Assembly: GCA_950097245.1 (NCBI GenBank)
Contig: CATNCS010000003.1
Span: 1-64,000 of the forward strand
Source: an uncultured Oscillospiraceae bacterium
GTDB taxonomy: Bacteria; Bacillota; Clostridia; Oscillospirales; Oscillospiraceae
Length of the DNA: 64,000 bases
Reading direction: 5' to 3'
Positions 16,408 to 26,270 of the stretch are shown here, one piece after another. The number at the start of each line of letters is the position of its first letter. Position 1 is the first letter of the stretch. The notes under the pieces were generated by a model. That model was given only the letters and a program-made list of their open reading frames with translations. It was not told the DNA's origin and made no database searches. A program made the position numbers and the translations under genes.

Positions 16408-17250
16408 GTGAAAGTAACCGTCTTAATGGAAAACACCGCTCTGGAAGGCTGCGGCCTGACGCCGGAGCACGGCCTGTCCCTGTACATCGAGTACCGGGGA
16501 AAGAAGCTGCTGCTGGACGCCGGGGCAACGGAAAAATTCGCCGATAACGCCCAGGCGCTGGGGGTGGACCTGGCCGCTGTAGAGCTGGCGGTTCTGTCCC
16601 ACGGCCATAATGACCACGCCGGCGGGCTGGGGCAGTTTTTCCGGCTCAACCGCCAGGCGTCTGTGTACATCTGCGCCGGCGCGGCCGGGCCGGTCTACGC
16701 TGAACACCCGGATGGCCGCTGTTTTATCGGCATCGACCGGGAGGTATGGACCCAATTTCAGAGCCGTTTTACAGAGGTGGAGGGGACCAGTCTCCTGACA
16801 GAGGGAGTCTGGCTGGTACCGGATACCCTCCGGGACCCGGCGTTTACCGGCCGGGCCACAAATCTGCTCTATCAGCGGGGGGAGGGCGACTTCATTCCCG
16901 ACGACTTCCGCCATGAGCAGTCTCTGGTGCTGGAGGAGGAGCGGGGCCTGGTTGTGTTTAACTCGTGCAGCCACACCGGCATCGTCAATATCGTCCGGGG
17001 CGTGCTGGAGCAATTCCCCGGGAAAAAGGTCTTCGCCGTGGTAGGAGGCCTGCACATGTTCGGCAGGGACCATGCCGGCCTGAACTGCACCCCTGAATAC
17101 GTATATCAGGTAGCTGATACGCTGAAGAAGCTGGGCGTAGAGGAGATATACACCGGCCACTGCACCGGCGAGATGGCCCTGTCCCTCCTCCGGGAGCGCT
17201 TCGGCCCCGGCTGTCACGCTCTGTCCACCGGAAAGGTATTGACCCTGTAA
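16408..17250 (+). CDS. MBL-fold metallo-hydrolase
   Basis: LSHGHNDHAGGL, CSHTGIVNIVRG, VVGGLHM, YTGHCTGEMA. Confidence 0.9.
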   Translation: MKVTVLMENTALEGCGLTPEHGLSLYIEYRGKKLLLDAGATEKFADNAQALGVDLAAVELAVLSHGHNDHAGGLGQFFRLNRQASVYICAGAAGPVYAEHPDGRCFIGIDREVWTQFQSRFTEVEGTSLLTEGVWLVPDTLRDPAFTGRATNLLYQRGEGDFIPDDFRHEQSLVLEEERGLVVFNSCSHTGIVNIVRGVLEQFPGKKVFAVVGGLHMFGRDHAGLNCTPEYVYQVADTLKKLGVEEIYTGHCTGEMALSLLRERFGPGCHALSTGKVLTL

Positions 17251-17288
17251 GGGAGGCCTATGGAGGGCCGGCAAAGCAGCCGGCCGGG

Positions 17289-18311
17289 TCAGCTATTTCC
17301 GTGGGACCTGGCCACAGCTGTGGCCTCCTCCAGAATTTCCAGCACCCGGACGACCTCCCCGTCCCGGACGCACTTCTCCTCTCCCCGCTCAATGGCGCCG
17401 ATCAGACTGTCGTAGATGCGCTCGTAGTGGGCGCAGCCCACAGGGACCTTCTCGGTCACCTGGTCTCCCGCTCCGTTTCGATAGACCAAGGTGCCCCAAC
17501 GGTCCTCCGGGGCCATGGCGGTGCTGATTCTGTGCCGCCCCACCACCTTGGCCTTCCCCGAGTTGTGGATCACCGGAGGCAGGGTGAAGGAGCCGCTGGT
17601 GCCGTGGAGGGTAAAGCGGGGGTAGTCAATCTGAACGCACATACTGGTGTTCACCGACGCCTTGCAGTTCCCATAGAAGAACTCCAGGTCGTAGTAGTCG
17701 TCCCCCACACCGGGATGGTGGATGGAACGCACGTCAAAATGAGTGCGGTCGGGCATGCCCAGCAGGCTGACGATCTGGTCGATCTGATGGACGGCCAGGT
17801 TGTAGAGGGTGCCCAGGTGGTCATACCAGCCGTTGGGCCTGAAGTAGTCGTAGTGGCTCTCCAGCCGCACCAGCTGCCCCAGCTTCCCGCTGTCCACCAC
17901 CCCCTTGACGGCCAGGAAGTCAGCGTCAAACCGGCGGTTCTGATTAGGCATGCAGACCAGCCCCTTCTCCCGGGCCAGGGCGAAGACTTCCCGGGCCTCG
18001 TCCGCCGTGGGGGCGAAGGGCTTTTCCACCAGGACGTGCTTGCCCGCGTTGAGAATCTGTTTGGCGTAGGGCACGTGGAACCGGTCCGGGGTGTTGACCA
18101 CCACCAGATCAACCTCGGGGTCGCTGAGCACCCGGTCAAGGTCGCTGGTAAAGGTCAGCTCCGGGTAGAAGGGCTCATATTCGCTGAACTGGGGGATATC
18201 CTCCTCCCGGCGGAAGATGTATTTTACCCGGATGTCCTCCCGGCCCTCCACGTAGGGGATGTGGTACTCCCGGACGCTGACGCCAAAGCCGATATATGAG
18301 ACAGTAAGCAT
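17289..18311 (-). CDS. Gfo/Idh/MocA family oxidoreductase
   Basis: MLTVSYIGFGVSVREYH start at 18311; VVNTPDRFHVPYAKQILNAGKHVLVEKPFA. Confidence 0.92.
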   Translation of the reverse strand: MLTVSYIGFGVSVREYHIPYVEGREDIRVKYIFRREEDIPQFSEYEPFYPELTFTSDLDRVLSDPEVDLVVVNTPDRFHVPYAKQILNAGKHVLVEKPFAPTADEAREVFALAREKGLVCMPNQNRRFDADFLAVKGVVDSGKLGQLVRLESHYDYFRPNGWYDHLGTLYNLAVHQIDQIVSLLGMPDRTHFDVRSIHHPGVGDDYYDLEFFYGNCKASVNTSMCVQIDYPRFTLHGTSGSFTLPPVIHNSGKAKVVGRHRISTAMAPEDRWGTLVYRNGAGDQVTEKVPVGCAHYERIYDSLIGAIERGEEKCVRDGEVVRVLEILEEATAVARSHGNS

Positions 18312-18378
18312 TGCAATTCTCCTTTCTTCTTCATAACAGCGAATCAGGGCCGCGGGGTTAAAACGCGGCCCTGACACA

Positions 18379-19473
18379 TTATACCGATTCGGTCGAAGCC
18401 GCCAGGCGGCGCTTTTTGGCCCGCTGGAGGTTCTCCTTAATCACCGGACCCACGGTCTGGACCAGGATGACCACGATGAGCACCAGGCCCTGGAAGGTAT
18501 CCTGAATGTCCACGCTGAGGCCGGGGATGGAGACGATGATAAAGTTGATGGTGGTGTAGGACAGGGCGCCGAAGATCACGCCCACCATGTTGCCCTTGCC
18601 GCCGGCCATGCTGACCCCGGCCAGCACCACCGAGGCGATGGCGTACATCTCGTAGCTCACGCCGGAGGAGGCGGGGGTGACGTTGCCGATCTTGCAGGCC
18701 TGGAGCATGCTGGCCACCCCCACACAGATGCCGGTGAGGATAAAGACGGAAATCTTCACCCAGGTGACGTTGATGCCCGCCAGCCGGGCGCTCTTCTCGT
18801 TGGAGCCCACAGCGTAGATGGTCTTGCCGTACTTGGTCTTCTTGGAGATGACGATAAAGAGAATGGCCATCAGCAGGAAGATGAAGGTGATGTAGGGGAT
18901 GGAGAAGCCGCCGATGGCCAGCTTTCCGGTGCCGAACTTCATGCGCAGGAACTCATAGTTGCTGTTGCCGCTGAGCATGGCGAACTGGCTGGAGGAGGAG
19001 CCGCTGATGGCCGGGTCAATCTTCCGCACCACCGACAGGGTGAGTGAGCGGTAGATGAGCATGGTGCCCAGGGTGACCACAAAGGGGGGCATCTTGCCAA
19101 AGCCCACCAGCAGACCGTTCACCGCCCCGCAGGCGGCGCCGGTGAGAATGGCGGCCAGGGCCATCAGCAGGATAGAGTTGGTGGTGTTGAATACGATGAT
19201 GGTCACGCCGGTGCACAGCACCAGCTGAGAGCCCACCGACAGGTCGATCTGGCCGGTGATGATGACAAAGGCCATGCCCAGGGCGATGGTGCCCACGATG
19301 ACAGTGTTCTGGCTGGAGAGAATGGCGGCAATGTGGCTCCATTTGAAGGAGTTGCCGTTGGAGCTGATGGTGAAGGCGTAGCCGATCATGATGATGAACA
19401 GCACAAAGATAAAGCTGTACTGGGACCAGACCCGCCCCAGGGTTCCGCCAAGTCCTTTTTTCTCGTTTTTCAT
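18379..19473 (-). CDS. sugar ABC transporter permease (RbsC-like)
   Basis: BPD_transp_2-type TM protein; GQIDLSVGSQL, NEKSARLAGINV; ATGA overlap with upstream ATPase. Confidence 0.9.
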   Translation of the reverse strand: MKNEKKGLGGTLGRVWSQYSFIFVLFIIMIGYAFTISSNGNSFKWSHIAAILSSQNTVIVGTIALGMAFVIITGQIDLSVGSQLVLCTGVTIIVFNTTNSILLMALAAILTGAACGAVNGLLVGFGKMPPFVVTLGTMLIYRSLTLSVVRKIDPAISGSSSSQFAMLSGNSNYEFLRMKFGTGKLAIGGFSIPYITFIFLLMAILFIVISKKTKYGKTIYAVGSNEKSARLAGINVTWVKISVFILTGICVGVASMLQACKIGNVTPASSGVSYEMYAIASVVLAGVSMAGGKGNMVGVIFGALSYTTINFIIVSIPGLSVDIQDTFQGLVLIVVILVQTVGPVIKENLQRAKKRRLAASTESV

Positions 19474-20969
19474 GATTTTGCCTCCTCACTGGTTTCCACG
19501 GCGTTGGTGGAGTAGAGCATGACATCCCGCTCGTTGACCTCCTCATGCCGGAAGGTTTTCACGATCCGCCCCTCGTAGAACACCACGCAGCGGTCGGCCA
19601 CCTTTTGGATCTCGGGAATCTCCAGGGTGTTGATGATCACGGTCTTGCCTCCCTCGGCAAAGCTGAGGATCAGCCGGTAGATCTCCTCCTTGGCCCCCAC
19701 GTCCACCCCCTGGGTGGGGTTGTCGAAGAGGAGCACATCCGCCCCGATGTTCAGCCACCGGGCCAGAAAGACCTTCTGCTGGTTGCCGCCGGACAGGGAC
19801 AGGATGCTGTCGGCGCTGTCCCCCGCCTTGATGTGCAGGCTCTCCTTCTGGGCTGCGTAGCGGCTGTCCTCCTCCCTGGCGCTGATAAAGGGCTTTTTTC
19901 CGGACAGCTCGTGCTCGGCCAGGTAGAAATTTTCCATAATGCTCATGTCGGGCACCACGGAGTTCTCCTTCCGGTTGGCGGGGAGCATAGCCACACCGTT
20001 TTTCATGAACCGGACAATGCTGCCCTCCATCCCCCTGCCGTTGACCCGCATGGAGCCGCCGGTGGAGGGCAGAGCGCCGAACATGGCCTGCATCAGCTCG
20101 CTGGCCCCGCAGCCGGCCAGGCCGGTGAAGGCCACAATCTCCCCCTTCCTTACCTCCAGGTCGATATTGAAGAAGCCCTGGCCGCTGAAGCGCCTCAGCT
20201 CCAGGATGGGGTCCCCCAGGGGGCGGGGGAGATAGACATCCTCGTCCACGTACTGGCTGCCCACCATCTGGGAGGTAATCTCGTGAGGATTGGTGTCTTT
20301 TATATATCCGGAGGAAATGAACTCCCCGTTTCGCAGCACCGTATACCGGTCGGCGATGGCGAAAATTTCGGGCATCTTGTGCGAAATGAAGATGAAGGAT
20401 TTCCCCTGTGCTTTCAGTTTTCGTAAGATTCCAAACAGGTGGTCGATCTCGTTGTTGGACAGGGCCGTGGTGGGCTCGTCCAGAATGAGCAGCTTGGCGT
20501 CCACATAGAGGGCGCGGCAGATTTCCAGCAGCTGCTTTTCGCTGGTCTTCAGCTCAGACACCATGGCGGTGGGGTCGATGTCCACCCCCAGGTCCTCGAA
20601 CAGCTGCCGGGCCCGGGCCACCTGCTCCTTCTGCCGCAGCAGGCCAAACCGGGTCAGCTCCCGGCACAGGAAGATGTTGTCCGCCACGGTCAGGTCGTTG
20701 ATGACGTTCAGTTCCTGGTGGACAAAGGCGATGCCCGCCGCCTCCATCTGCTGGATGGTGGGGGTGGGGTAGCGCTTGCCGTCAAAGGTGATAGAACCGG
20801 CGTCCGCCGGGATGACCCCGGTGAGAATGTTCATCAGGGTGGATTTTCCGGCCCCGTTCTCGCCCAGCAGGGCGTGAATCTCCCCCTCCTCCACCGACAG
20901 GTGGATATCGGACAGGGCCTGAGAGCCGCCGAAGGCTTTGGAAACATGGTTCATTTCAAGGATCGTCAT
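19470..20969 (-). CDS. sugar ABC transporter ATP-binding protein (RbsA/MglA-like, two ABC domains)
   Basis: GENGAGKSTLMNILTG, LDEPTTALS, second domain LSGGNQQKVFLARWL, DNPTQGVDVGAK. Confidence 0.95.
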   Translation of the reverse strand: MTILEMNHVSKAFGGSQALSDIHLSVEEGEIHALLGENGAGKSTLMNILTGVIPADAGSITFDGKRYPTPTIQQMEAAGIAFVHQELNVINDLTVADNIFLCRELTRFGLLRQKEQVARARQLFEDLGVDIDPTAMVSELKTSEKQLLEICRALYVDAKLLILDEPTTALSNNEIDHLFGILRKLKAQGKSFIFISHKMPEIFAIADRYTVLRNGEFISSGYIKDTNPHEITSQMVGSQYVDEDVYLPRPLGDPILELRRFSGQGFFNIDLEVRKGEIVAFTGLAGCGASELMQAMFGALPSTGGSMRVNGRGMEGSIVRFMKNGVAMLPANRKENSVVPDMSIMENFYLAEHELSGKKPFISAREEDSRYAAQKESLHIKAGDSADSILSLSGGNQQKVFLARWLNIGADVLLFDNPTQGVDVGAKEEIYRLILSFAEGGKTVIINTLEIPEIQKVADRCVVFYEGRIVKTFRHEEVNERDVMLYSTNAVETSEEAKS

Positions 20970-20992
20970 AGCACACTCTCCCTGTTGTGTTT

Positions 20993-21073
20993 GTAGGGGA
21001 CGCCGCCCTCGGCGTCCCGCCGTTGGATGAGCGATCCTGTATCAGCGGACCGCCCAGGGGGGCGGCCCCTACA
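20993..21073. repeat. palindromic intergenic repeat variant
   Basis: GTAGGGGACGCCGCCCTCGGCGTCCC…GGGGGGCGGCCCCTAC. Confidence 0.75.
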
Positions 21074-21156
21074 GGATGGTAACATCAGGGAGCGGACGCG
21101 GGGCGAACCCCGCATCCGCTCCATTGGCTTGCTATTCGCGAAGGATTTTCCCTGGC

Positions 21157-22323
21157 TTAGTGGCCCTGGAAGCCCTCGAACTGGCTGACGTTGGTGGCGT
21201 CCACGATCCACACGGGCTGATACTCGCCGGAGCCTACCTCGTAGCTCCAGTCGCCGGCCAGATACTTCATGCCGGTGTCGATGACGTCCTGCATCATCTT
21301 GGGGCTGAAGTACATGGACATCATATCGTCAAAGTACTGCTTGGCCAGGTCGGACTGGTCGTCGCTGCCGGCCATAACATTGTAGAGCTCCTGCATGCCG
21401 CCGATGGCGGAGATGTACACGTCCATGGCCTCCAGATCGGCCAGGGTGGCGGCGGAGGCGCCGGCCTCCAGGTAGTTGAGCACGCCGAAGGTCATCTCAT
21501 CGTCCATGGAGTAGATGTACAGCTTGCCGTTGTTGGCCTTGGCGGCGGCCACGATCTCGTCGAACTTCTGCTCGATATACTGGTAAGCGCCGTCAGCGGA
21601 CCAGTTGCACACCACGGTGTAGCCGTTGAACACGGCGTCCAGCTGCTCCTGGGTCCAGGTCTCGGTGGTCTTGTAGTTGCCGGTCTGCTTGTCCTGATAC
21701 TCGATCTCGCCCCGGAGGAACTGCTCAAAGCCCTCCTGACGGCGGGAGCACACGGTGCCGTTGTCGCCGTAGAGCACCACTACGGTGTCGCCGGGCTGCA
21801 TACCGTTCTTCTGGAGCCAGTAGGCGATGCCGGCGCCGCACTGCCAGTTGTCGCCGGAGGCGTTGAGGATGGCGTACTTCTCGGTGGCCTCAATGATGCG
21901 GTCGAAGGAGATGAAAGGGATGCTCTCGGCGTACAGGGCCTCCTGGCCGGCCTGGGCGGAGTCGTCCAGGGCCATCATGATAACCAGGGCCGCGTCGCCG
22001 TTGGCGATGATGGTGTTGCAGTGGTCCACCTGCTCCTCTCCGGAGGAGGCGGACATGTACTTGGCGGTATAGGTGCCAGCGTCGGTGATCTCCTTGCACT
22101 TGGCCTCGGCGTAGGCGCCGGCCTGGGCGGTCCAGCCGTGGTCAGGGGTGGGGCCCAGCACGTACACGGTGTTCTTGCCGTCCTTCACCGCGGGGGCGGG
22201 GGTGGATGTGGCGGGCTTGTCGGAGCCGGCAGAAGAATTGGCGGGCTTATCGCCGCCTCCGCCGCAGGCTACCAGCGCCAGAGACATGGAGAGTGCCAGC
22301 GCGAGTGCTAAAATCTTTTTCAT
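21157..22323 (-). CDS. sugar ABC transporter substrate-binding lipoprotein
   Basis: Lipobox LALVACGGGG; periplasmic-binding-protein-like fold, VYVLGPTPDHGWTAQAG. Confidence 0.92.
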   Translation of the reverse strand: MKKILALALALSMSLALVACGGGGDKPANSSAGSDKPATSTPAPAVKDGKNTVYVLGPTPDHGWTAQAGAYAEAKCKEITDAGTYTAKYMSASSGEEQVDHCNTIIANGDAALVIMMALDDSAQAGQEALYAESIPFISFDRIIEATEKYAILNASGDNWQCGAGIAYWLQKNGMQPGDTVVVLYGDNGTVCSRRQEGFEQFLRGEIEYQDKQTGNYKTTETWTQEQLDAVFNGYTVVCNWSADGAYQYIEQKFDEIVAAAKANNGKLYIYSMDDEMTFGVLNYLEAGASAATLADLEAMDVYISAIGGMQELYNVMAGSDDQSDLAKQYFDDMMSMYFSPKMMQDVIDTGMKYLAGDWSYEVGSGEYQPVWIVDATNVSQFEGFQGH

Positions 22324-22384
22324 TGTTCTTCCTCCATAAAATTGAATTTATAACAACCGCGGCACGCGGCTATTATCCGGTATA

Positions 22385-23422
22385 TTACAGCTCCACATCC
22401 ACCGGGCGCCCCTCCTCCGAGGAGCGGATGGAGGCGAAGACCGCCTTCATGGACCTGATGACATCTCCGGCGTCCAGCACGCTGGGCCGGTTTTGAGACA
22501 CCGCCTCCACAAACTCGTCGATGACCCCGGAGGCGGTCTGGTCGTCGTTGGTCTGGATCTTCTCCAGGTCGTAGTATTTGACCTCCCCCTCCTTGGGGAC
22601 CACCACGATGGAGTGGGCGGGATCGTCGTAGATGCGCATGATGCCCTTGGTGCCGTAGAGGACGGTGGAGTTGTCCTCCTGGCCGTAGTAGGTCCAGCTG
22701 GCGGTCATGGTGCCAAAGGCCCCGCCGGAGGTCTCGTAGATACAGATGGCGTTGTCGTCCACCCCGATGAGCTGGTCGTCCGCTCCCCGCTTATCCAGGG
22801 TGAGCAGCCGGGCGGTGGTGCGCACGATGTCCTGGCCCAGGATGTACCGCAGCATGTCGGTCTTGTGGATGCCCAGGTCGGCCATGGCCCCCATGGCGGC
22901 CCGCTTCTTGTCAAAGAACCAGGTGTTCTTTCCCGGGGTGATGGACCAGGTCTCGGGCCCGCCGTGGCCGAAGAAGGTACGGAAGGTGATTACCCGGCCG
23001 ATCTCCCCCGCCGCCACCAGCTCCTTGGCCTTGGCGTGGGCCTTGGCCAGCCGCTGGTTCTGGCCAATGAGCAGGCGCTTGCCCGCCTTCTCTGCCTCAG
23101 CCAGCATGGTCTGACACTCCTCCAGCGTAATGGCCATAGGCTTCTCACACAGCACGTGCTTGCCGGCCTTCAGCGCCTGGATGGACAGGTCCGCGTGGGC
23201 AAAGTTCGCCACGCAGACGGACACGGCGTCGATGGCCGGATCGGCAAAGAGCTCCGCCGCAGAGGAATAGGCCTTGCCGCCGTACTTGGCGGCGATCTCC
23301 TGGCAGCGCTGGTCGTCAGCGTCGAAGAAGCCGACGATTTGGGCCTCCTCGTTGGCGATGTACTCCGGGATGTGCCGCACCTGAGCAATCTTGCCGCAGC
23401 CTAAAATTCCAATATTCAGCAT
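22385..23422 (-). CDS. Gfo/Idh/MocA family oxidoreductase
   Basis: MLNIGILGCGKIAQVRHIPEY; AGKHVLCEKPMA. Confidence 0.93.
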   Translation of the reverse strand: MLNIGILGCGKIAQVRHIPEYIANEEAQIVGFFDADDQRCQEIAAKYGGKAYSSAAELFADPAIDAVSVCVANFAHADLSIQALKAGKHVLCEKPMAITLEECQTMLAEAEKAGKRLLIGQNQRLAKAHAKAKELVAAGEIGRVITFRTFFGHGGPETWSITPGKNTWFFDKKRAAMGAMADLGIHKTDMLRYILGQDIVRTTARLLTLDKRGADDQLIGVDDNAICIYETSGGAFGTMTASWTYYGQEDNSTVLYGTKGIMRIYDDPAHSIVVVPKEGEVKYYDLEKIQTNDDQTASGVIDEFVEAVSQNRPSVLDAGDVIRSMKAVFASIRSSEEGRPVDVEL

Positions 23423-23441
23423 AACAATTTCTCCTTCCAGA

Positions 23442-24458
23442 CTAAATCGTGTTTTTTGGGGGAGCCGCCGACTCCCGCTTCATCAGGCGGTGGGGGAGGA
23501 ACGCGCACGCTGAGAGGGCCGCCTGTTCGTTTTGGATACCGTCCAGCAGCAGGTCCACGCTCCGCCGGCCCATCTCATGGCAGGGTTGGGCCACGGTGGT
23601 CAGGTAGGGATGGACCATGGTGGTATAGTCCACGTCGTCAAAGCCGGTGACGGTCAGGTCTCCGGGGACCTCCAGTCCCAGCTCCTGGGCCGCAGAGATG
23701 ACGCTGAGGGCCAGAATGTCCGACACGCAGAAGATGGCGGTGGGGCGGGGAACCGCCGCCAGCAGCGCCCGGGCCGCCTCCTGGCCGGAGGCGAAGGAGT
23801 AGTCTGCGTCGGCCAGCCGGTACCAGTTCTCCGGGACCTCCAGCGCCTCCTGGGCCATAACGTCAAGGTAGGCCTGACGGCGCAGCCGGGTGGAGATGTA
23901 CTGGTTGTCCGCCCCGATCATGGCGATGCGGCTGTGGCCCAGCTGCCGGAGATAGGCTACCATCTCCCGGGTGGCGGCGTAGTTGTCGATGGCCACCGAG
24001 GGACAGTCCAGGTCGGGAACGTACTCACAGCACTGGACAATGTGGGACCGCTGGGCAAAGCGGGCCAGCCAGCTGTAGTCCCAATGGCAGCCCAGGAGGA
24101 TGGCCCCGTCGGCCTGGTGGCTCTCCATCATTTTAAGAAAGCGCCGCTCGCTGTTGGCGTGGCCCAGGGTGTTGCACACCAGAACGCTGTATTCCAGCTC
24201 CCAGGCCCTGTCGCCAATGCCGGTGAGGATACGGGAGTAGTATGGGTTGGAAAAGTTGGGGGCCAGGGCCAGAATTACCTGGCTCTCATTGCGGCGCAGA
24301 TTCCGGGCCGACTGGTTGGGCACATAGCCCAGCGTCTCAACGGCCTGGCGCACCTGCCGGGCGGTGGCGGGCCTGACTGCCGGGCTGTTGTTCAGGGTGC
24401 GGGACACGGTGGCCACTGACACCCCGGCCTGCCGGGCGACCTGCTCAATGGTTACCAC
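23442..24458 (-). CDS. LacI family transcriptional regulator
   Basis: VTIEQVARQAGVSVATVSRTLNNSPAVRPATARQVRQAVETLGYVPNQSARNLR; likely GTG start at 24458. Confidence 0.94.
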   Translation of the reverse strand: MVTIEQVARQAGVSVATVSRTLNNSPAVRPATARQVRQAVETLGYVPNQSARNLRRNESQVILALAPNFSNPYYSRILTGIGDRAWELEYSVLVCNTLGHANSERRFLKMMESHQADGAILLGCHWDYSWLARFAQRSHIVQCCEYVPDLDCPSVAIDNYAATREMVAYLRQLGHSRIAMIGADNQYISTRLRRQAYLDVMAQEALEVPENWYRLADADYSFASGQEAARALLAAVPRPTAIFCVSDILALSVISAAQELGLEVPGDLTVTGFDDVDYTTMVHPYLTTVAQPCHEMGRRSVDLLLDGIQNEQAALSACAFLPHRLMKRESAAPPKNTI

Positions 24459-24484
24459 TGCCTCACCCCCGTCCAATCCCTTTC

Positions 24485-24506
24485 AAAATGTAATCCATTA
24501 CATTTT
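24485..24506. promoter_or_regulatory. putative LacI-family operator
   Basis: Perfect palindrome AAAATGTAATCCATTACATTTT; LacI-like TGTAA-N4-TTACA. Confidence 0.8.
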
Positions 24507-24517
24507 TCTTTGTGTCT

Positions 24518-24546
24518 ATGATACCGACTTGGAATGGAAATGTCAA
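24518..24546 (-). promoter_or_regulatory. sigma-A-type promoter for lacI operon
   Basis: Minus strand TTGACA-17 nt-TATCAT, operator about 11 nt downstream of -10. Confidence 0.75.
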
Positions 24547-24697
24547 ATATCTTTTGTGCATTTTTTCAACTTTGTATGCTTCGGCAAATTTTAACCTTGA
24601 ATTTGTCTGTTTTGACGAATCTCCCGATTTTGCTTGACAAAAGTCCCATTTGCATTTAGGCTGAACGTACAAAAAGTGAAGAAGGAGCGTGGTCCTG

Positions 24698-25621
24698 ATG
24701 ATTCAATTTGGTCTGCTGACCGCTATTCTGGACGGCTGGTCCTATGAGGATGCCGTTAACGTAGCCGCGGAGATGAACTTCCAATGTCTGGAGGTCGCCT
24801 GCTGGCCTGTGGGCAAGGCGGAGCGCCGGTACGCCGGCGTATCCCACATCGACGGAGAGCGGGTGCTGAAGGATGATGCCTACGCCAGACATGTGCTGCA
24901 CTGCGTGGCCTCCAAGGGGATGCACATCTCCTCTCTGGCCTACTATCCCAATCCCATGGACGCCGATCTGGAAAAACGCGAAATCGCCATCGCCCACCTG
25001 AAAACGCTGATTCAGGCCTCCGCCAAGCTGGGGATCAATATGGTGACCACCTTCATCGGCTGCGATCAGTACAAGTCCGTGGAGGAAAATATTCAGCTGT
25101 TCCAGGAGATCTGGCCCCCCATCATCAAGCTGGCAGAGGATGCAGGCGTGAAAATTGCCATTGAGAACTGCCCCATGCTCTTCGGCCGGGACCAGTGGCC
25201 CAACGGTCAGAACCTGATGCGCTCTCCGGTCATCTACCGCAGGCTGTTCGAGCTCATCCCCTCCCCCAACTTCGGGCTGAACTTCGATCCCAGCCACTAT
25301 GTGTGGCAGGGGATGGATTACATCAAGACCATCTACGATTTTAAGGACAAGCTGTTCCATGTCCACTTTAAGGACATCAAGCTCTATCCTGAGAAGCTGG
25401 CCGAGTGCGGCGTGATGGCCTACCCTCTGGACTATATGTCCCCCAAGCTCCCCGGCCTGGGCGATGTGGACTGGGGCCGGTTTGTCTCTGCCCTTAACGA
25501 TATCCGCTACAGCGGTGATGCTGTGATCGAGGTGGAGGACAAGGCCTTTGAGGACAGCCGGGATGATATTGTCAAATCCATCAAGCTCTCCAAGCACTAC
25601 CTGGATAATTTTATTGTTTGA
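24698..25621 (+). CDS. sugar phosphate isomerase/epimerase family (TIM-barrel, xylose-isomerase-like)
   Basis: LEVACWP…, IAIENCPMLFG, LNFDPSHYVWQGMDYIKTIYDFKDKLFHVHFKD. Confidence 0.9.
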   Translation: MIQFGLLTAILDGWSYEDAVNVAAEMNFQCLEVACWPVGKAERRYAGVSHIDGERVLKDDAYARHVLHCVASKGMHISSLAYYPNPMDADLEKREIAIAHLKTLIQASAKLGINMVTTFIGCDQYKSVEENIQLFQEIWPPIIKLAEDAGVKIAIENCPMLFGRDQWPNGQNLMRSPVIYRRLFELIPSPNFGLNFDPSHYVWQGMDYIKTIYDFKDKLFHVHFKDIKLYPEKLAECGVMAYPLDYMSPKLPGLGDVDWGRFVSALNDIRYSGDAVIEVEDKAFEDSRDDIVKSIKLSKHYLDNFIV

Positions 25622-25696
25622 CCCCCCAGCCTGCCGCCGGATCACGCATCTCACAAGAGGCTGGACCGGCCGCACCGCTCCCCCGTAAAAGATATC

Positions 25697-25734
25697 GGGT
25701 GAGCCCGGTTATGGAAAGATAACCGGGCTCACCC
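25697..25734. terminator. rho-independent terminator
   Basis: GGGTGAGCCCGGTTAT-GGAAAG-ATAACCGGGCTCACCC then TTTATT. Confidence 0.8.
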
Positions 25735-25789
25735 TTTATTGCGTACTTTTTTCCGCGACTCTTCCGTCTCTGAAAAATGTTTACCGTTT

Positions 25790-26173
25790 TTATGCCTGCT
25801 CCCCTTTTTGCGCCTCAATGGCCTCCCGCTCCTTCAACAGCTCCTCATGGAGCTGTTCGGTGTTCCAGGTCCGGTTGGTATCAGTAAGCACGGCTTTTAA
25901 GGGAATAGGGGGCAGCTTGGCCACCCGAATGACCTCCAGCACCTGGTTGAGCAGGGCCTGGGGCAGGTAGCAGAAGACCAGCATGGGCTCGGGCAGGGTA
26001 TCAGCGGCCTCGCCGGGATCTCCCTTGCCCTGGGCCAGCTCCTCCAGAGGAATGTGATAGCGGTCAGGCCCCACCACCCGCATGCGCAGGCGGAGCATGG
26101 CAAAAATCTGCCGCAGCTTGGAGAACTCCTCCCCGGCACAATTGTACATCAAAACTGTTCCAGCGTTTTTCAT
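25790..26173 (-). CDS. DUF3783-like domain protein
   Basis: VLMYNCAGEEFSKLRQIFAMLRLRMRVV…PMLVFCYLPQALLNQVLEVIRVAKLPPIPLKAVLTDTNRTWN. Confidence 0.75.
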   Translation of the reverse strand: MKNAGTVLMYNCAGEEFSKLRQIFAMLRLRMRVVGPDRYHIPLEELAQGKGDPGEAADTLPEPMLVFCYLPQALLNQVLEVIRVAKLPPIPLKAVLTDTNRTWNTEQLHEELLKEREAIEAQKGEQA

Positions 26174-26188
26174 CTAAGCACCTCTCTG

Positions 26189-26266
26189 CAGGGGGCGGCC
26201 TCTGTGCCGCCCCGTGTCTTTCAAAATCCACGGTATTTGCGGGGCGGCCCGGAGGCCGCCCCCTGC
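26189..26266. repeat. palindromic intergenic repeat
   Basis: CAGGGGGCGGCCTCTGTGCCGCCCC…GGGGCGGCCCGGAGGCCGCCCCCTG. Confidence 0.85.
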
Positions 26267-26270
26267 CGGT

